Positions 25,376 through 32,716 are shown, counted from the first letter of the stretch. The stretch is 64,000 bases of DNA from Halopolyspora algeriensis (GCF_003337235.1 NZ_QPJC01000004.1:248001-312000); one strand, 5' to 3'. Translations and numbers: made by a program. Notes: generated by a model from the sequence alone, not told the origin.

Positions 25376-26119
25376 TTACCACGGGTGCGGCGTGGCGGTC
25401 TCCCAGACGGCATCGAAGCTGTCCGCATACGTGGTGAACAAGTCCCCGGCTGAGAGCCTGCGCAGGTGCATCGCCGGGGCGTGTGCGGCGAGTTTCCCGA
25501 ACACGTGCGGGTTGACGATCATCTCGTCGTCGAACCGGTAGATCGAGTTGTACAGCACGGTGCCGTGCGTCCGGACCTCGATACCGGGGACATCCTTCAG
25601 CGGCTTGAAGTGAGCCAACGCGTGGTCGACCTTGGCCGAGATCGTGTCACGGCCGATCCCCTCGTCCAAACTGCGCTGGATCACGGCATCGCTGTCCCGG
25701 TCGCCGAAGAGCAACCGTATCCGTGCCCCATTCTCGGCTTTGGCCTTGAGCGTGTTGAGCAGGTTCGGCTTTTCCGTCATGAACATCCCCACATAGACGA
25801 GGATGTCCACATAGGTCGTGGCGCGCTCCAAGAGACGGTCCCATAGATCGTTCGGTACCGCGTTGCGGTGCGGGCACACCTGCACGATCTCCGACTGACT
25901 GACCTCCTCTGCCTTGTCGTCCGACACGGCAGACGGCCAGAGGTAGCGCTCACGTTCCCCCAGCTTGGCGGCGATGGCATGCCGGTACTTCGGATACGGT
26001 GTGCGCTCCTTGGTGATCCACCGCTCAACGGTCTTGGGGTCCACCTTGAGTTCCTCGGCCAGCTCGGCTGGCGTGATCCCTTGGGACTGGATCGCATCGC
26101 GGAGACGTTCATTCGCCAT
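25376..26119 (-). CDS. XRE-type regulator with PLD-like C-terminal domain
   Basis: A 247-residue protein. Residues 1-55 form a helix-turn-helix (ITPAELAEELKVDPKTVERW). From about residue 95 a phospholipase D-like sensor region follows: TYVDILVYVGMFMTEKPNLL, ARIRLLFGDRDSDAVIQ and VLYNSIYRFDDEMIVNPHVF. An H-x-K catalytic motif is not seen, so it is likely a ligand-sensing or degenerate domain. Proteins of this build are common in Streptomyces AICEs. It sits beside an operator of repeated GGACGTC sites and diverges from the SCO3933-like gene, so it probably controls both sides. Confidence 0.85.
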   Translation of the reverse strand: MANERLRDAIQSQGITPAELAEELKVDPKTVERWITKERTPYPKYRHAIAAKLGERERYLWPSAVSDDKAEEVSQSEIVQVCPHRNAVPNDLWDRLLERATTYVDILVYVGMFMTEKPNLLNTLKAKAENGARIRLLFGDRDSDAVIQRSLDEGIGRDTISAKVDHALAHFKPLKDVPGIEVRTHGTVLYNSIYRFDDEMIVNPHVFGKLAAHAPAMHLRRLSAGDLFTTYADSFDAVWETATPHPW

Positions 26120-26142
26120 GGTGCCACCTTCGAAGTACCTCT

Positions 26143-26184
26143 AGGGACGTCTATACCATACCACGGACGTCCCTAGACGTCCCG
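26143..26184. promoter_or_regulatory. Operator region with repeated GGACGTC half-sites
   Basis: Between the divergent regulator and SCO3933-like genes. AGGGACGT and ACGTCCCT form an 8-bp inverted repeat across a 16-base spacer, and GGACGTC/GACGTCC form a second, tighter one that shares the right arm. This is the likely binding site of the XRE-type regulator. Confidence 0.65.
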
Positions 26185-26281
26185 CCTTGTAGTGCTGTCG
26201 TCCTCTGCTCGCCGGGCATCTTGGTCTCACTTCGTCAGATCGGAGTTTCAACCGAGAGATCAAGTCGAGGAGGGCTTTGTT

Positions 26282-26632
26282 ATGCGTCTGATCATCGATA
26301 CGTCGCAGGTGTCGTTCACCGTGGGTCGTGAGGCTACGCCGAAGACCGATCAGAACGGGATTCAGCGGACCGACCGCAACACCAAGGAGCCGTTGTTTGC
26401 TGTGCAGCTGGTTGCCGTGGATGACGGCGGGGCCGAGGTGATCAACGTGACTGTCGCGGGAGCGAACCCGCCCCAGGTCACGAAGGGTCAACCTGTCACC
26501 CCGACTGAGCTTCAGGCGATTCCGTGGGCACAGAACGGGCGCAACGGTGTGGCTTTCCGTGCCACCGCGATCACTCCGAACGCCGCTGCTGCCGGTTCTG
26601 CCAAGTCGGCTTCCTCCGGGCAGTCTTCCTGA
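26282..26632 (+). CDS. SCO3933-family-like AICE regulatory protein
   Basis: A 116-residue protein, MRLIIDTSQVSFTVG followed by strands PLFAVQLVAVDDGGAEVINV and ending in an Ala/Ser-rich tail. The pattern matches the small regulators found ahead of the transfer genes in pSAM2-like elements (SCO3933 family, from memory). It may act as a single-stranded-DNA-like or regulatory protein; its activity is not known. A strong GAGGAGGG site precedes the ATG. It is first of a rightward operon through the transfer and replication genes. Confidence 0.8.
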   Translation: MRLIIDTSQVSFTVGREATPKTDQNGIQRTDRNTKEPLFAVQLVAVDDGGAEVINVTVAGANPPQVTKGQPVTPTELQAIPWAQNGRNGVAFRATAITPNAAAAGSAKSASSGQSS

Positions 26633-26663
26633 CCCGCATCACGGGTAACGACCGGGAGCGACG

Positions 26664-26924
26664 ATGACGCATTCTGATGACGCCACAGCATCCGAATTGT
26701 GGAACCAATGGCAGAAACTGTGTGCCGAAAAGCACTCGTGGAGTGTGTTTCAACTGAACAGGATCAAGCGTGCCAACGAAATCGGCAAGCATGATTACGC
26801 CGCGTTGGCCGAGATTGATCGGGCCCGTCATGTTTTGGACGGATTGGCCTCGTTGACGATGGCCAAATACGAGCTCGCTCGTGCTGGCGTGGATGCCTCG
26901 ACCATCTCGCCACCACGCCTGTAA
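26664..26924 (+). CDS. Small AICE protein of unknown function
   Basis: An 86-residue helical protein: ASELWNQWQKLCAEKHSWSV, then DYAALAEIDRARHVLDGLAS. No known domain. Small proteins of this type recur between the regulator and transfer genes of pseudonocardial AICEs. It has a GGGAGCG ribosome-like site 6 bases before the ATG and lies 31 bases after the previous gene, so it is probably in the same transcript. Confidence 0.7.
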   Translation: MTHSDDATASELWNQWQKLCAEKHSWSVFQLNRIKRANEIGKHDYAALAEIDRARHVLDGLASLTMAKYELARAGVDASTISPPRL

Positions 26925-26936
26925 GTGATCGGAGGA

Positions 26937-26982
26937 AACGGGACCGGCTTTGGTTCTTGGCGGTTCCACATCCGGTCCCGTT
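26937..26982 (+). other. Strong 11-bp inverted repeat in the AICE operon
   Basis: AACGGGACCGG and CCGGTCCCGTT, perfectly paired across a 24-base loop, between the small gene and the transfer gene. It could be an attenuator, an RNA processing site, or a cis-acting transfer or replication site. Confidence 0.6.
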
Positions 26983-27028
26983 CCTGTACTTCGTGTTATT
27001 CGACTCTGCCAAGGAGGGCTGAAGAGTC

Positions 27029-27808
27029 ATGGCCAAGTCTAGCCGTACCCGTCGCCGCTCGGCGACTCCGGACTTCGTGGAGATCCTGCCCCAGCCCAAG
27101 CAGTGGATCGGATTTTCCATCCTCGGGCTACTGGTGCGCTGGCGCGCCGAACTGACCGGCGCCGCCGTGCTGCTTGCCGTGTTCGTCTGGCTGGATGGCT
27201 TCGGCAGCGCGGTGCTGACCGTGGCGGTGCTGGTCGGTGTTCCGGCCGTGCTGCTGGCCGTGCCGCACACGCGGCGGTTCCTGGTGGCTCGCGTGTGGTG
27301 CGTGGCCGATCGGCACCGGCTACGGGCGTGTTTGAAGCGCACCAAGGTGCGCACGATGAACCGGGACGGGACCTATCCATTCATGCTGTGGGCGCGTCCC
27401 ACCACCACCGGGGAACGGATCTGGTTGTGGCTGCCCGCCGGGACGGCGGCCACCGATATCGAAAACTCCCTGGAATACGTGGCTCCGGCCTGCTTCGCCC
27501 GCAGCGCTCGGCTGCACCGGCCCAAGAAGGTCACCACGTTCGTGGCCGTGGACATCATCCGCCGCGATCCCCTTGAGGCGAAGAAACCGGTGTCCTCGCC
27601 GCTGGCCGGCTTCATGGGCACCCGCTCTGCACCGAGTGATTCCGAATCGGTGACTCCGATCAAGGCCGCTTCCTCGGCCTCCGAGTCCCAGGCTTCCGAA
27701 CCGTCTGATTCGGCTTCGACCAGCACAAAAACCACCACCGCGGCCAAGCCAGCTGCGGCCGGTGCGGTGGTCGTCAACGGAGAGGACCTGAGTGACTATG
27801 TGGACTAA
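27029..27808 (+). CDS. Membrane subunit preceding the transfer ATPase (split Tra N-terminus)
   Basis: A 259-residue protein with two close transmembrane segments at about 30-90 (LTGAAVLLAVFVWL, VLTVAVLVGVPAVLLAV), a cytoplasmic domain with GTYPFMLWARPTTTGERIWL, and a Ser/Thr/Ala-rich low-complexity tail of about 60 residues. In single-chain TraB/FtsK proteins these parts precede the motor. Here the reading frame ends and the ATPase starts 17 bases earlier in another frame, so the protein is probably the membrane anchor of a two-part DNA translocase for mycelial transfer. Confidence 0.8.
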   Translation: MAKSSRTRRRSATPDFVEILPQPKQWIGFSILGLLVRWRAELTGAAVLLAVFVWLDGFGSAVLTVAVLVGVPAVLLAVPHTRRFLVARVWCVADRHRLRACLKRTKVRTMNRDGTYPFMLWARPTTTGERIWLWLPAGTAATDIENSLEYVAPACFARSARLHRPKKVTTFVAVDIIRRDPLEAKKPVSSPLAGFMGTRSAPSDSESVTPIKAASSASESQASEPSDSASTSTKTTTAAKPAAAGAVVVNGEDLSDYVD

Positions 27809-28619
27809 AACCCGCTCGGCGGACTCGGTGCCGGTTTCGGGGCTGTCCATCTACGATCCCGTGCACCTCGGCATCGACGAACACGGCCGCCGCGTGGACA
27901 TCGAACTCGTCTACCGCAACATCCTGTTCGGCGGTGAGCCCGGCTCGGGCAAGTCCAGCGGACTGCAAAACATCATCGGGCACGCCTCCATGTGCACCGA
28001 CTGCCAACTGTGGCTGTTCGACGGCAAACAGGTCGAACTCGGCCTGTGGCGCTCCATCGCCGACGTGTTCGTCGGCCCGGACATCACCGAGGCCATCGAC
28101 CGGTTGGAACAGCTCCAAAAGGAAATGGATCGTCGTTACGACGAGCTGGACCAGGTGCGACGCCGCAAGATCACCTCGGTGGATCCGGTCGATGTGATCG
28201 TGGCCGTCATCGATGAGATCGCCCTGTTTTCGGCGACACTGGGCAGCAAGGACCAGCAAGAGCAGTTCGTGCGTCTGCTGCGGGATCTGGTGGCCCGCGG
28301 GCGTGCTGCCGGGGTCATCGTGGTCGCGGCCACGCAGCGGCCCTCGGCCGACATCGTGCCGACCTCGCTGCGCGACATCTTCGCCTACCGGTGTGCCTTC
28401 CGGTGCACCACCGAGGCCAGCTCGGACACCATCCTCGGCCGCGGCTGGGCTCAACAGGGCTACTCGGCCACCGCGATCGCACCGGAGAACCTCGGTGTCG
28501 GCCTGCTGCTGGCCGAAGGTGGCATTCCCCGGCGGATGAAATACGCCTACCTCACCGACGCCCACATTTACGGCCTGGTCGAACACTCCCAACACCTGCG
28601 CACCCAACACGCCGCCTGA
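27792..28619 (+). CDS. FtsK/SpoIIIE-type DNA transfer ATPase (TraB-like)
   Basis: A 275-residue RecA-fold motor: Walker A GGEPGSGKSSGL, Walker B VIVAVIDEIALFS, then VARGRAAGVIVVAATQRPSA and RDIFAYRCAFRCTTEASSDT, typical of FtsK/SpoIIIE motors of AICEs, which move double-stranded DNA between hyphae. No membrane segment and no gamma winged-helix domain are visible; the anchor is in the overlapping upstream gene. The GTG start overlaps that gene by 17 bases, with an ATG two codons later as alternative. A hairpin follows the stop. Confidence 0.92.
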   Translation: MTMWTKTRSADSVPVSGLSIYDPVHLGIDEHGRRVDIELVYRNILFGGEPGSGKSSGLQNIIGHASMCTDCQLWLFDGKQVELGLWRSIADVFVGPDITEAIDRLEQLQKEMDRRYDELDQVRRRKITSVDPVDVIVAVIDEIALFSATLGSKDQQEQFVRLLRDLVARGRAAGVIVVAATQRPSADIVPTSLRDIFAYRCAFRCTTEASSDTILGRGWAQQGYSATAIAPENLGVGLLLAEGGIPRRMKYAYLTDAHIYGLVEHSQHLRTQHAA

Positions 28620-28626
28620 CCACCAC

Positions 28627-28649
28627 GGGGAACCCATTTCGGGTTCCCC
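28627..28649 (+). terminator. Hairpin after the transfer ATPase gene
   Basis: A perfect 9-bp stem GGGGAACCC/GGGTTCCCC with a 5-base loop, 7 bases after the stop and without a T-tract. It may limit read-through into the replication genes. Confidence 0.65.
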
Positions 28650-28692
28650 ACTCCTGTCCCTTCCCTTTCTGCTCGCACGAGGAGTGTGTCCC

Positions 28693-28962
28693 ATGTACGT
28701 CACCTACCCCCTCGCCCTGACCCTCGATGAGATTTGGCTGCTGGTCGAATACGACGACATCGGCGGTCTCGATGCCTTTCGCCTGGGCGTCGACACCACC
28801 GGCCAGTACGCCACCTTCCCGCCCGAGCATTTCCACACCGACGGACTCATGCCCGTGGAACGGCGCACCGGCGAACCCGTGCCCGGCTTTGTCTGGGCCA
28901 GTACCGCCGACCTCGCGGCCAACCCGGCCTTTCCCGGCCATCACGAGACGGGGCGCTCCTGA
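28693..28962 (+). CDS. Small AICE protein of unknown function
   Basis: An 89-residue acidic protein, starting MYVTYPLALTLDEIWLLVEY with a hydrophobic-acidic first helix, and containing PPEHFHTDGLMPVERRTGEP. No known domain. The ATG follows a GAGGAGTG site. Its stop overlaps the start of the next gene (TGATG), so the two are translationally coupled, just ahead of the replication gene. Confidence 0.65.
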   Translation: MYVTYPLALTLDEIWLLVEYDDIGGLDAFRLGVDTTGQYATFPPEHFHTDGLMPVERRTGEPVPGFVWASTADLAANPAFPGHHETGRS

Positions 28963-29141
28963 TGACCGGGCGCTGTGTTGCCTCTGACGCCCAGATCGCG
29001 ATGCAGCACCGCTACCGCTGCCCACCCGGCCAACTTGTCCGTCTCGACGCTCTACCGCCCTGGGACGAACGCACGGACCACTACCGCTTCGTGTGCGACT
29101 CGTGCGGGCTGTATCTGACCGGAACCCAACTCACCGAGTGA
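28962..29141 (+). CDS. Small Cys-containing AICE protein
   Basis: A 59-residue protein overlapping the previous stop by one base. Cys residues in HRYRCPPGQL and in FVCDSCGLYLTG, which ends with a C-x2-C, suggest a single zinc-ribbon-like site. It ends 15 bases before the Rep start, with GAGGAG between. Such short zinc-ribbon-like proteins often precede RepSA genes in AICEs (recalled). Function unknown. Confidence 0.6.
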   Translation: MTGRCVASDAQIAMQHRYRCPPGQLVRLDALPPWDERTDHYRFVCDSCGLYLTGTQLTE

Positions 29142-29156
29142 GGAGATCGAGAACCA

Positions 29157-30683
29157 GTGACCGTCTCGACCGCAACACTCACCCCCGGCGCCCACGCGGC
29201 CCCGGGGGCGGGTGCTGTTGCCGAGCCGGACGACTGGGCCGGCCTGCTCCACCGCGCCGCCCAAGCCGACTACGACCGGTGGCTTTCCCACATCACTCCG
29301 GCCGCCGGATGTCGCTACCCCATCCAACTCGCCGGACGCTCGCGCACCGCCGACGCCTCCACCGGCGAAATCCTGGCCGATCTCGACACCGCCCGGTTTC
29401 CCGACGGGGTGCTCTACACCGCCTGCGGCAACCGGCGCGCCTCGGTGTGTCCCTCCTGCGCCGAAACCTACCGCGGTGACACCTTCCACCTGGTGCGCTC
29501 CGGCCTGCTCGGCGGCAAAGGCGTGCCCGACACCGTGGCCGAGCATCCGACCGTGTTCGTCACCCTGGCCGCTCCCTCGTTCGGCGAGGTGCACACCGCC
29601 CACAAAACCGGCAAGCCCTGCCACCCCCGCCGCGAGCCGCACATCTGCCCGCACGGGATCACGTTCTCCTGCCTGCGCCGCCACGAATCCGGCGACCAGT
29701 GGGCCGGACAGCCGTTCTGCCTGGACTGCTACGACCACTTCAGCCAAGTCGTGTTCAACGCCTACGCCGGGGAACTCTGGCGCCGCACCACCATCAATCT
29801 CCGCCGGGCAGTCGGCAGACTGGGCAAGGACTACGGTGTCAAGCTGCGCGTCTCGTATGCCAAGGTCGCCGAGTTCCAAGCGCGCGGCGTGGTGCACTTC
29901 CACGCCCTGATCCGCCTCGACGGCGTCGATCCGGCCGACCCGGCCGCCATCGTGGCCCCGGATCCGCGGATCCATCCGGCCACGTTCGAGCACACCATCC
30001 GCCAGGCCGCGGCCTCGACCAGCTTTCGCACCCCAGCACACCCGGACCAACCCGACGGGTGGCCCATGGCCTGGGGACACCGCTCCATCGACACCCGCCA
30101 AGTCAAGTTGACCGTGCGCGACACCGACGATTCCGGCGCGCTCACCGACGGCGCGGTGGCCGGATACCTGGCCAAGTACGCCACCAAGGCCACCGAGGAA
30201 ACCGGCCACGTCTCCCGCCGCCTCACCCACGAGACCGTGGGTTACCACGCCGACATGCACACCCACCCCGGCCGGCTCATCGCCGCCTGCTGGTACCTCG
30301 GCCAACTCCCCGACGGGCTGGCTTACCTCGATGACGACGTGAGCGAGCGCATCGCCTTCCAACACCGCTGGGCACGGCTGCACCGGTGGGCGCACCAACT
30401 CGGCTTCGGTGGCCACTTCTCCACCAAGTCGCGGCGCTACTCCACCACCCTCGGTGCACTCCGCGCCGCTCGCCGCTCCTGGAACCGCCCCGACCCCGAA
30501 CAGCCACCCACCGAGCCGACCGAACCCGGCGACGAGCCCGACATCCTCACCCTCGGACAACTCATCTTCGCCGGAATCGGCTGGCACACCAGCGCAGACG
30601 CCCAACTCGCCAACACCGCAGCCGCCCAAGCCCGCGAGCGACGCCAAGCTGCCCGCGAAGAACTCGAAACTTTCCCGCCATAG
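29157..30683 (+). CDS. RepSA-like replication initiator
   Basis: A 508-residue initiator for rolling-circle-type replication of the excised element. The N-terminal zinc-type cluster is YTACGNRRASVCPSCAETYR. Two further Cys/His groups follow (HICPHGITFSCLRRH, FCLDCYDHFSQ). The HUH motif is VVHFHALIRLDG, and AGYLAKYATKATEETG holds the candidate nicking Tyr region (YLAKYATK). Length and order match RepSA of pSAM2. The tail is Pro/Glu-rich. The start is a GTG after GAGGAG. It is directly followed by Xis and Int. Confidence 0.92.
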   Translation: MTVSTATLTPGAHAAPGAGAVAEPDDWAGLLHRAAQADYDRWLSHITPAAGCRYPIQLAGRSRTADASTGEILADLDTARFPDGVLYTACGNRRASVCPSCAETYRGDTFHLVRSGLLGGKGVPDTVAEHPTVFVTLAAPSFGEVHTAHKTGKPCHPRREPHICPHGITFSCLRRHESGDQWAGQPFCLDCYDHFSQVVFNAYAGELWRRTTINLRRAVGRLGKDYGVKLRVSYAKVAEFQARGVVHFHALIRLDGVDPADPAAIVAPDPRIHPATFEHTIRQAAASTSFRTPAHPDQPDGWPMAWGHRSIDTRQVKLTVRDTDDSGALTDGAVAGYLAKYATKATEETGHVSRRLTHETVGYHADMHTHPGRLIAACWYLGQLPDGLAYLDDDVSERIAFQHRWARLHRWAHQLGFGGHFSTKSRRYSTTLGALRAARRSWNRPDPEQPPTEPTEPGDEPDILTLGQLIFAGIGWHTSADAQLANTAAAQARERRQAAREELETFPP

Positions 30684-30704
30684 CACTGAAAGGAGAGATA
30701 ACGA

Positions 30705-30893
30705 ATGACCACAGTGGAGCCCGTTCTGCTGCGCGTCGAGGAAGCTGCCGAAGCCCTGCGCGTTGGTCGAACGCGGATCTATGACCTGATCCGGCTCGGT
30801 CGACTGCGGTCGGTCAAGGTGTCCGGTTCGCGCCGTATCCCTCGTCAGGAGCTCGATGCCTACGTCACCTCGCTGCTCGAGGAGGAGAACTGA
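30705..30893 (+). CDS. xis: Excisionase (MerR-like helix-turn-helix)
   Basis: A 62-residue DNA-binding protein with LRVEEAAEALRVGRTRIYDL and SGSRRIPRQELDAYV, the winged-helix fold of AICE excisionases. It would bend DNA at attL/attR so that Int can excise the element. An AAGGAGAG site lies 21 bases after Rep. Its stop overlaps the Int start by one base (TGATG), so Xis and Int are made together, as in pSAM2. Confidence 0.93.
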   Translation: MTTVEPVLLRVEEAAEALRVGRTRIYDLIRLGRLRSVKVSGSRRIPRQELDAYVTSLLEEEN

Positions 30894-32056
30894 TGCCGCG
30901 TAAGCAGGCCAACGGGATGGGCACCATCGTCCAGCGCAAGGACGGCCGGTACCACGCGGCTGTCTACGTCTACACGCCCACCGGCGAACGGGTCCGCAAG
31001 TACGTCTACGGCAAGACCTGGCAGGAGGTGCACGACAAGCGCATCGAGCTGCTCGACAACAACCGCAAGGGCATCCCCTCGGTGACCTCAAGCATGAAGC
31101 TCACCGACTATCTCGACTACTGGTTACGGGAAGTCGCTCGGCATGAGCTGCGCACGAAGACGTTCTCCGATTACGAGGCTCTGGCATCGCACTACATACG
31201 CCCGCACCTGGGTGCCAAGCGGTTGAACGCGCTCGGCGTCGGTGATGTTCGTACCTTCCTGCGCAAGGTCAGTACCCAACCGGGGCGCAAGGGCAGGAAG
31301 CTGTCCCCTCGTACGGTGCAGTACATTCATGCGGTCCTGCGCAGCGCTCTGCAACATGCGGTACGCGAAGAGCTGATCGGCCGCAACGTCGCCAAGCTGG
31401 TGTCGGCTCCCAGCAGCGAGGAGCACGAAGTCGCGCCGATGGAGCCTCGGCACGCACGGCGGCTGATCGAACACGCCCAACAGCACTGGCTGTGCGCGCT
31501 GTGGTTGGTCTACCTCGCCACCGGGCTTCGCCGGGGCGAAGCTCTGGGGCTGGCCTGGTCGGATGTCAACCTGGCCACCGGGGAGCTGCGAGTCCGGCGG
31601 ACGGTCCAGCGCGTCAAAGGTGACATCGTTTTCGGCGAACCGAAGACAGCACGGTCACGGCGAACCCTGCACCTGCCCGAGATCTGCGTACACGCGCTCA
31701 AGCAGCACCGGGAGACCGTCGCCGAACGGTCGCTGCCCGCCCAGCGCAATCCCCACCCGCACCAACCGGCAGATCTGATCTTCGTGACCCGTACCGATCG
31801 GGTCATCGATCCCCGCAGCGTCAACCGCGCTTTCGGCACCCTGCTCAAGCAGGCAGGGCTCGAGCATGTCCGGGTGCACGATCTCCGACACACCTGCGCG
31901 ACGTTCCTCAAGATGCAGGGCGCCACCGACCGGGAGGTCATGGAACAGCTCGGCCACAGCTCCATCGGCGTGACCATGAACATCTACGCCCACGTGCTCG
32001 ATGACACCAAGCGGGAGATGTCCACCCGCATGAACCAGTTCCTGGGCGGCGACTGA
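30893..32056 (+). CDS. int: Tyrosine integrase of the AICE
   Basis: A 387-residue site-specific recombinase. The N-terminal arm-binding domain is QRKDGRYHAAVYVYTPTGER, the core-binding SAM-like domain covers about 65-165, and the catalytic domain has LATGLRRGEALGLAWSDV (Arg I), RVHDLRHTCATFLKMQGA (His-x-x-Arg), LGHSSIGVTMNIYAHV (His and nucleophilic Tyr). All catalytic residues are present. It reads toward the tRNA-Pro gene, whose 3' half is the crossover target. Three 3'-end relics of integrases lie to the left, two of them of this same type. Confidence 0.96.
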   Translation: MPRKQANGMGTIVQRKDGRYHAAVYVYTPTGERVRKYVYGKTWQEVHDKRIELLDNNRKGIPSVTSSMKLTDYLDYWLREVARHELRTKTFSDYEALASHYIRPHLGAKRLNALGVGDVRTFLRKVSTQPGRKGRKLSPRTVQYIHAVLRSALQHAVREELIGRNVAKLVSAPSSEEHEVAPMEPRHARRLIEHAQQHWLCALWLVYLATGLRRGEALGLAWSDVNLATGELRVRRTVQRVKGDIVFGEPKTARSRRTLHLPEICVHALKQHRETVAERSLPAQRNPHPHQPADLIFVTRTDRVIDPRSVNRAFGTLLKQAGLEHVRVHDLRHTCATFLKMQGATDREVMEQLGHSSIGVTMNIYAHVLDDTKREMSTRMNQFLGGD

Positions 32057-32074
32057 TGTCAACCGTGGATGTCA
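32055..32074 (+). promoter_or_regulatory. Paired GATGTCA boxes, right arm
   Basis: Two GATGTCA boxes 13 bases apart, the first overlapping the Int stop. Between TGATGTCA and GTGGATGTCA only three bases differ from the left-arm copy at 21335-21354. Probable integrase arm sites. Confidence 0.6.
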
Positions 32075-32076
32075 AA

Positions 32077-32109
32077 GGGGCCGCCGGTGGTGTACCGACG
32101 GCCCCTTTT
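32077..32109 (+). terminator. Integrase terminator
   Basis: A stem GGGGCCG-CC-GGT paired with ACC-GA-CGGCCCC, followed by TTTT, 20 bases after the Int stop. Confidence 0.85.
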
Positions 32110-32111
32110 GC

Positions 32112-32157
32112 CTGGTCGGGACGGCGGGATTTGAACCCACGACCCCCTGACCCCCAG
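32112..32157. repeat. Outer att copy (right end of the AICE, within tRNA-Pro)
   Basis: 46 bases identical to 21191-21236. It forms the 3' half of the functional tRNA-Pro gene. Confidence 0.95.
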
Positions 32158-32189
32158 TCAGGTGCGCTACCAAACTGCGCCACGTCCCG
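32113..32189 (-). tRNA. tRNA-Pro (anticodon GGG)
   Basis: A 77-base tRNA with CCA encoded. Acceptor stem CGGGACG/CGTCCCG, D-arm GCGC/GCGC, anticodon stem CCTGA/TCAGG with loop CTGGGGG, T-arm GTGGG-TTCAAAT-CCCGC. All stems pair, so the gene stays functional after element insertion, because the element restores the 3' half. It decodes CCC and probably CCT codons. Confidence 0.97.
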
Positions 32190-32228
32190 GCCACACCTTC
32201 CGTGGTGTGTGCGATCAGCCTACAACAC

Positions 32229-32257
32229 GGGCCCCACCCGCTTTCGAGGTGGGGCCC
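32229..32257 (-). terminator. Strong hairpin downstream of 32372-32716
   Basis: A perfect 10-bp stem GGGCCCCACC/GGTGGGGCCC with a 9-base loop, between the small gene at 32372 and the tRNA gene, both on the minus strand. Confidence 0.75.
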
Positions 32258-32371
32258 ACGAGTTGTGTTGTCACCGATCATGGCGGTCGCCCCGCGGAGA
32301 CGCGGCGCACGAGTCCCCACGGGGCCGCCGACGCACCCCGGCAGGATCCCCTGGCAGGGCTCATCGCACCG

Positions 32372-32716
32372 TCAGGGCCTACCGCGCTTGTTGTGCTGGC
32401 CGGGAGAGGCGACCGTCCCGTGCCGCGGCGGGTGGATCGGCTCCGAGGCACGATTCGGCGTGATCGGGGAGTCGCCGGGTGTTCCCTGCGTCTCCACCGC
32501 ATCGTCGTTCTGACGACCGGGTGAGGGCGTGGCTCCGTTGTTGAGCTCGTCCATCCGGTGACGCAGGATTTCCATCACGTGCGTTCGATCGTTGTGCTCG
32601 GCTTCGTAGTCGATCACCCGCTGCAGTTCTCCTGCGTTCAGCGACCGGATCCGGTGCTGCAGGGATCCGATGGGCAGGTGATCGTAGTCGGGAAGGGGAA
32701 GGTCTTCGGCGGACAT
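32372..32716 (-). CDS. Conserved small actinobacterial protein
   Basis: A 114-residue protein. The first 65 residues are conserved-looking: LPLPDYDHLPIGSLQHRIRS then LQRVIDYEAEHNDRTHVMEI. The rest is a Pro/Gly/Asn-rich tail, probably disordered. From memory this N-terminal block occurs in many actinobacterial proteins of unknown function (DUF8129-like). The ATG is preceded by GAGGACGG. Function unknown. Confidence 0.75.
   Translation of the reverse strand: MSAEDLPLPDYDHLPIGSLQHRIRSLNAGELQRVIDYEAEHNDRTHVMEILRHRMDELNNGATPSPGRQNDDAVETQGTPGDSPITPNRASEPIHPPRHGTVASPGQHNKRGRP

Larger units (their letters stand above)
21191..32157 (+). mobile_element. AICE (pSAM2-type integrative conjugative element) at tRNA-Pro
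   Basis: About 10.9 kb between two direct copies of a 46-bp sequence that is the 3' half of tRNA-Pro(GGG). It holds, left to right, two defence-type genes around a repeat, HD and NUDIX genes, an XRE/PLD-like regulator, a SCO3933-like regulator, an FtsK/SpoIIIE transfer ATPase, a RepSA-like initiator, Xis and Int next to the tRNA. All AICE core modules have full-length frames, so it may still excise. Double GATGTCA boxes with identical spacing lie inside each end. The accessory left end is clearly more AT-rich than the core. Confidence 0.93.

Noticed and set aside
29052-31091. 679-codon open frame opposite Rep/Xis/Int
   Set aside because: Antisense to RepSA-like, Xis and integrase genes with full motifs; no family match.
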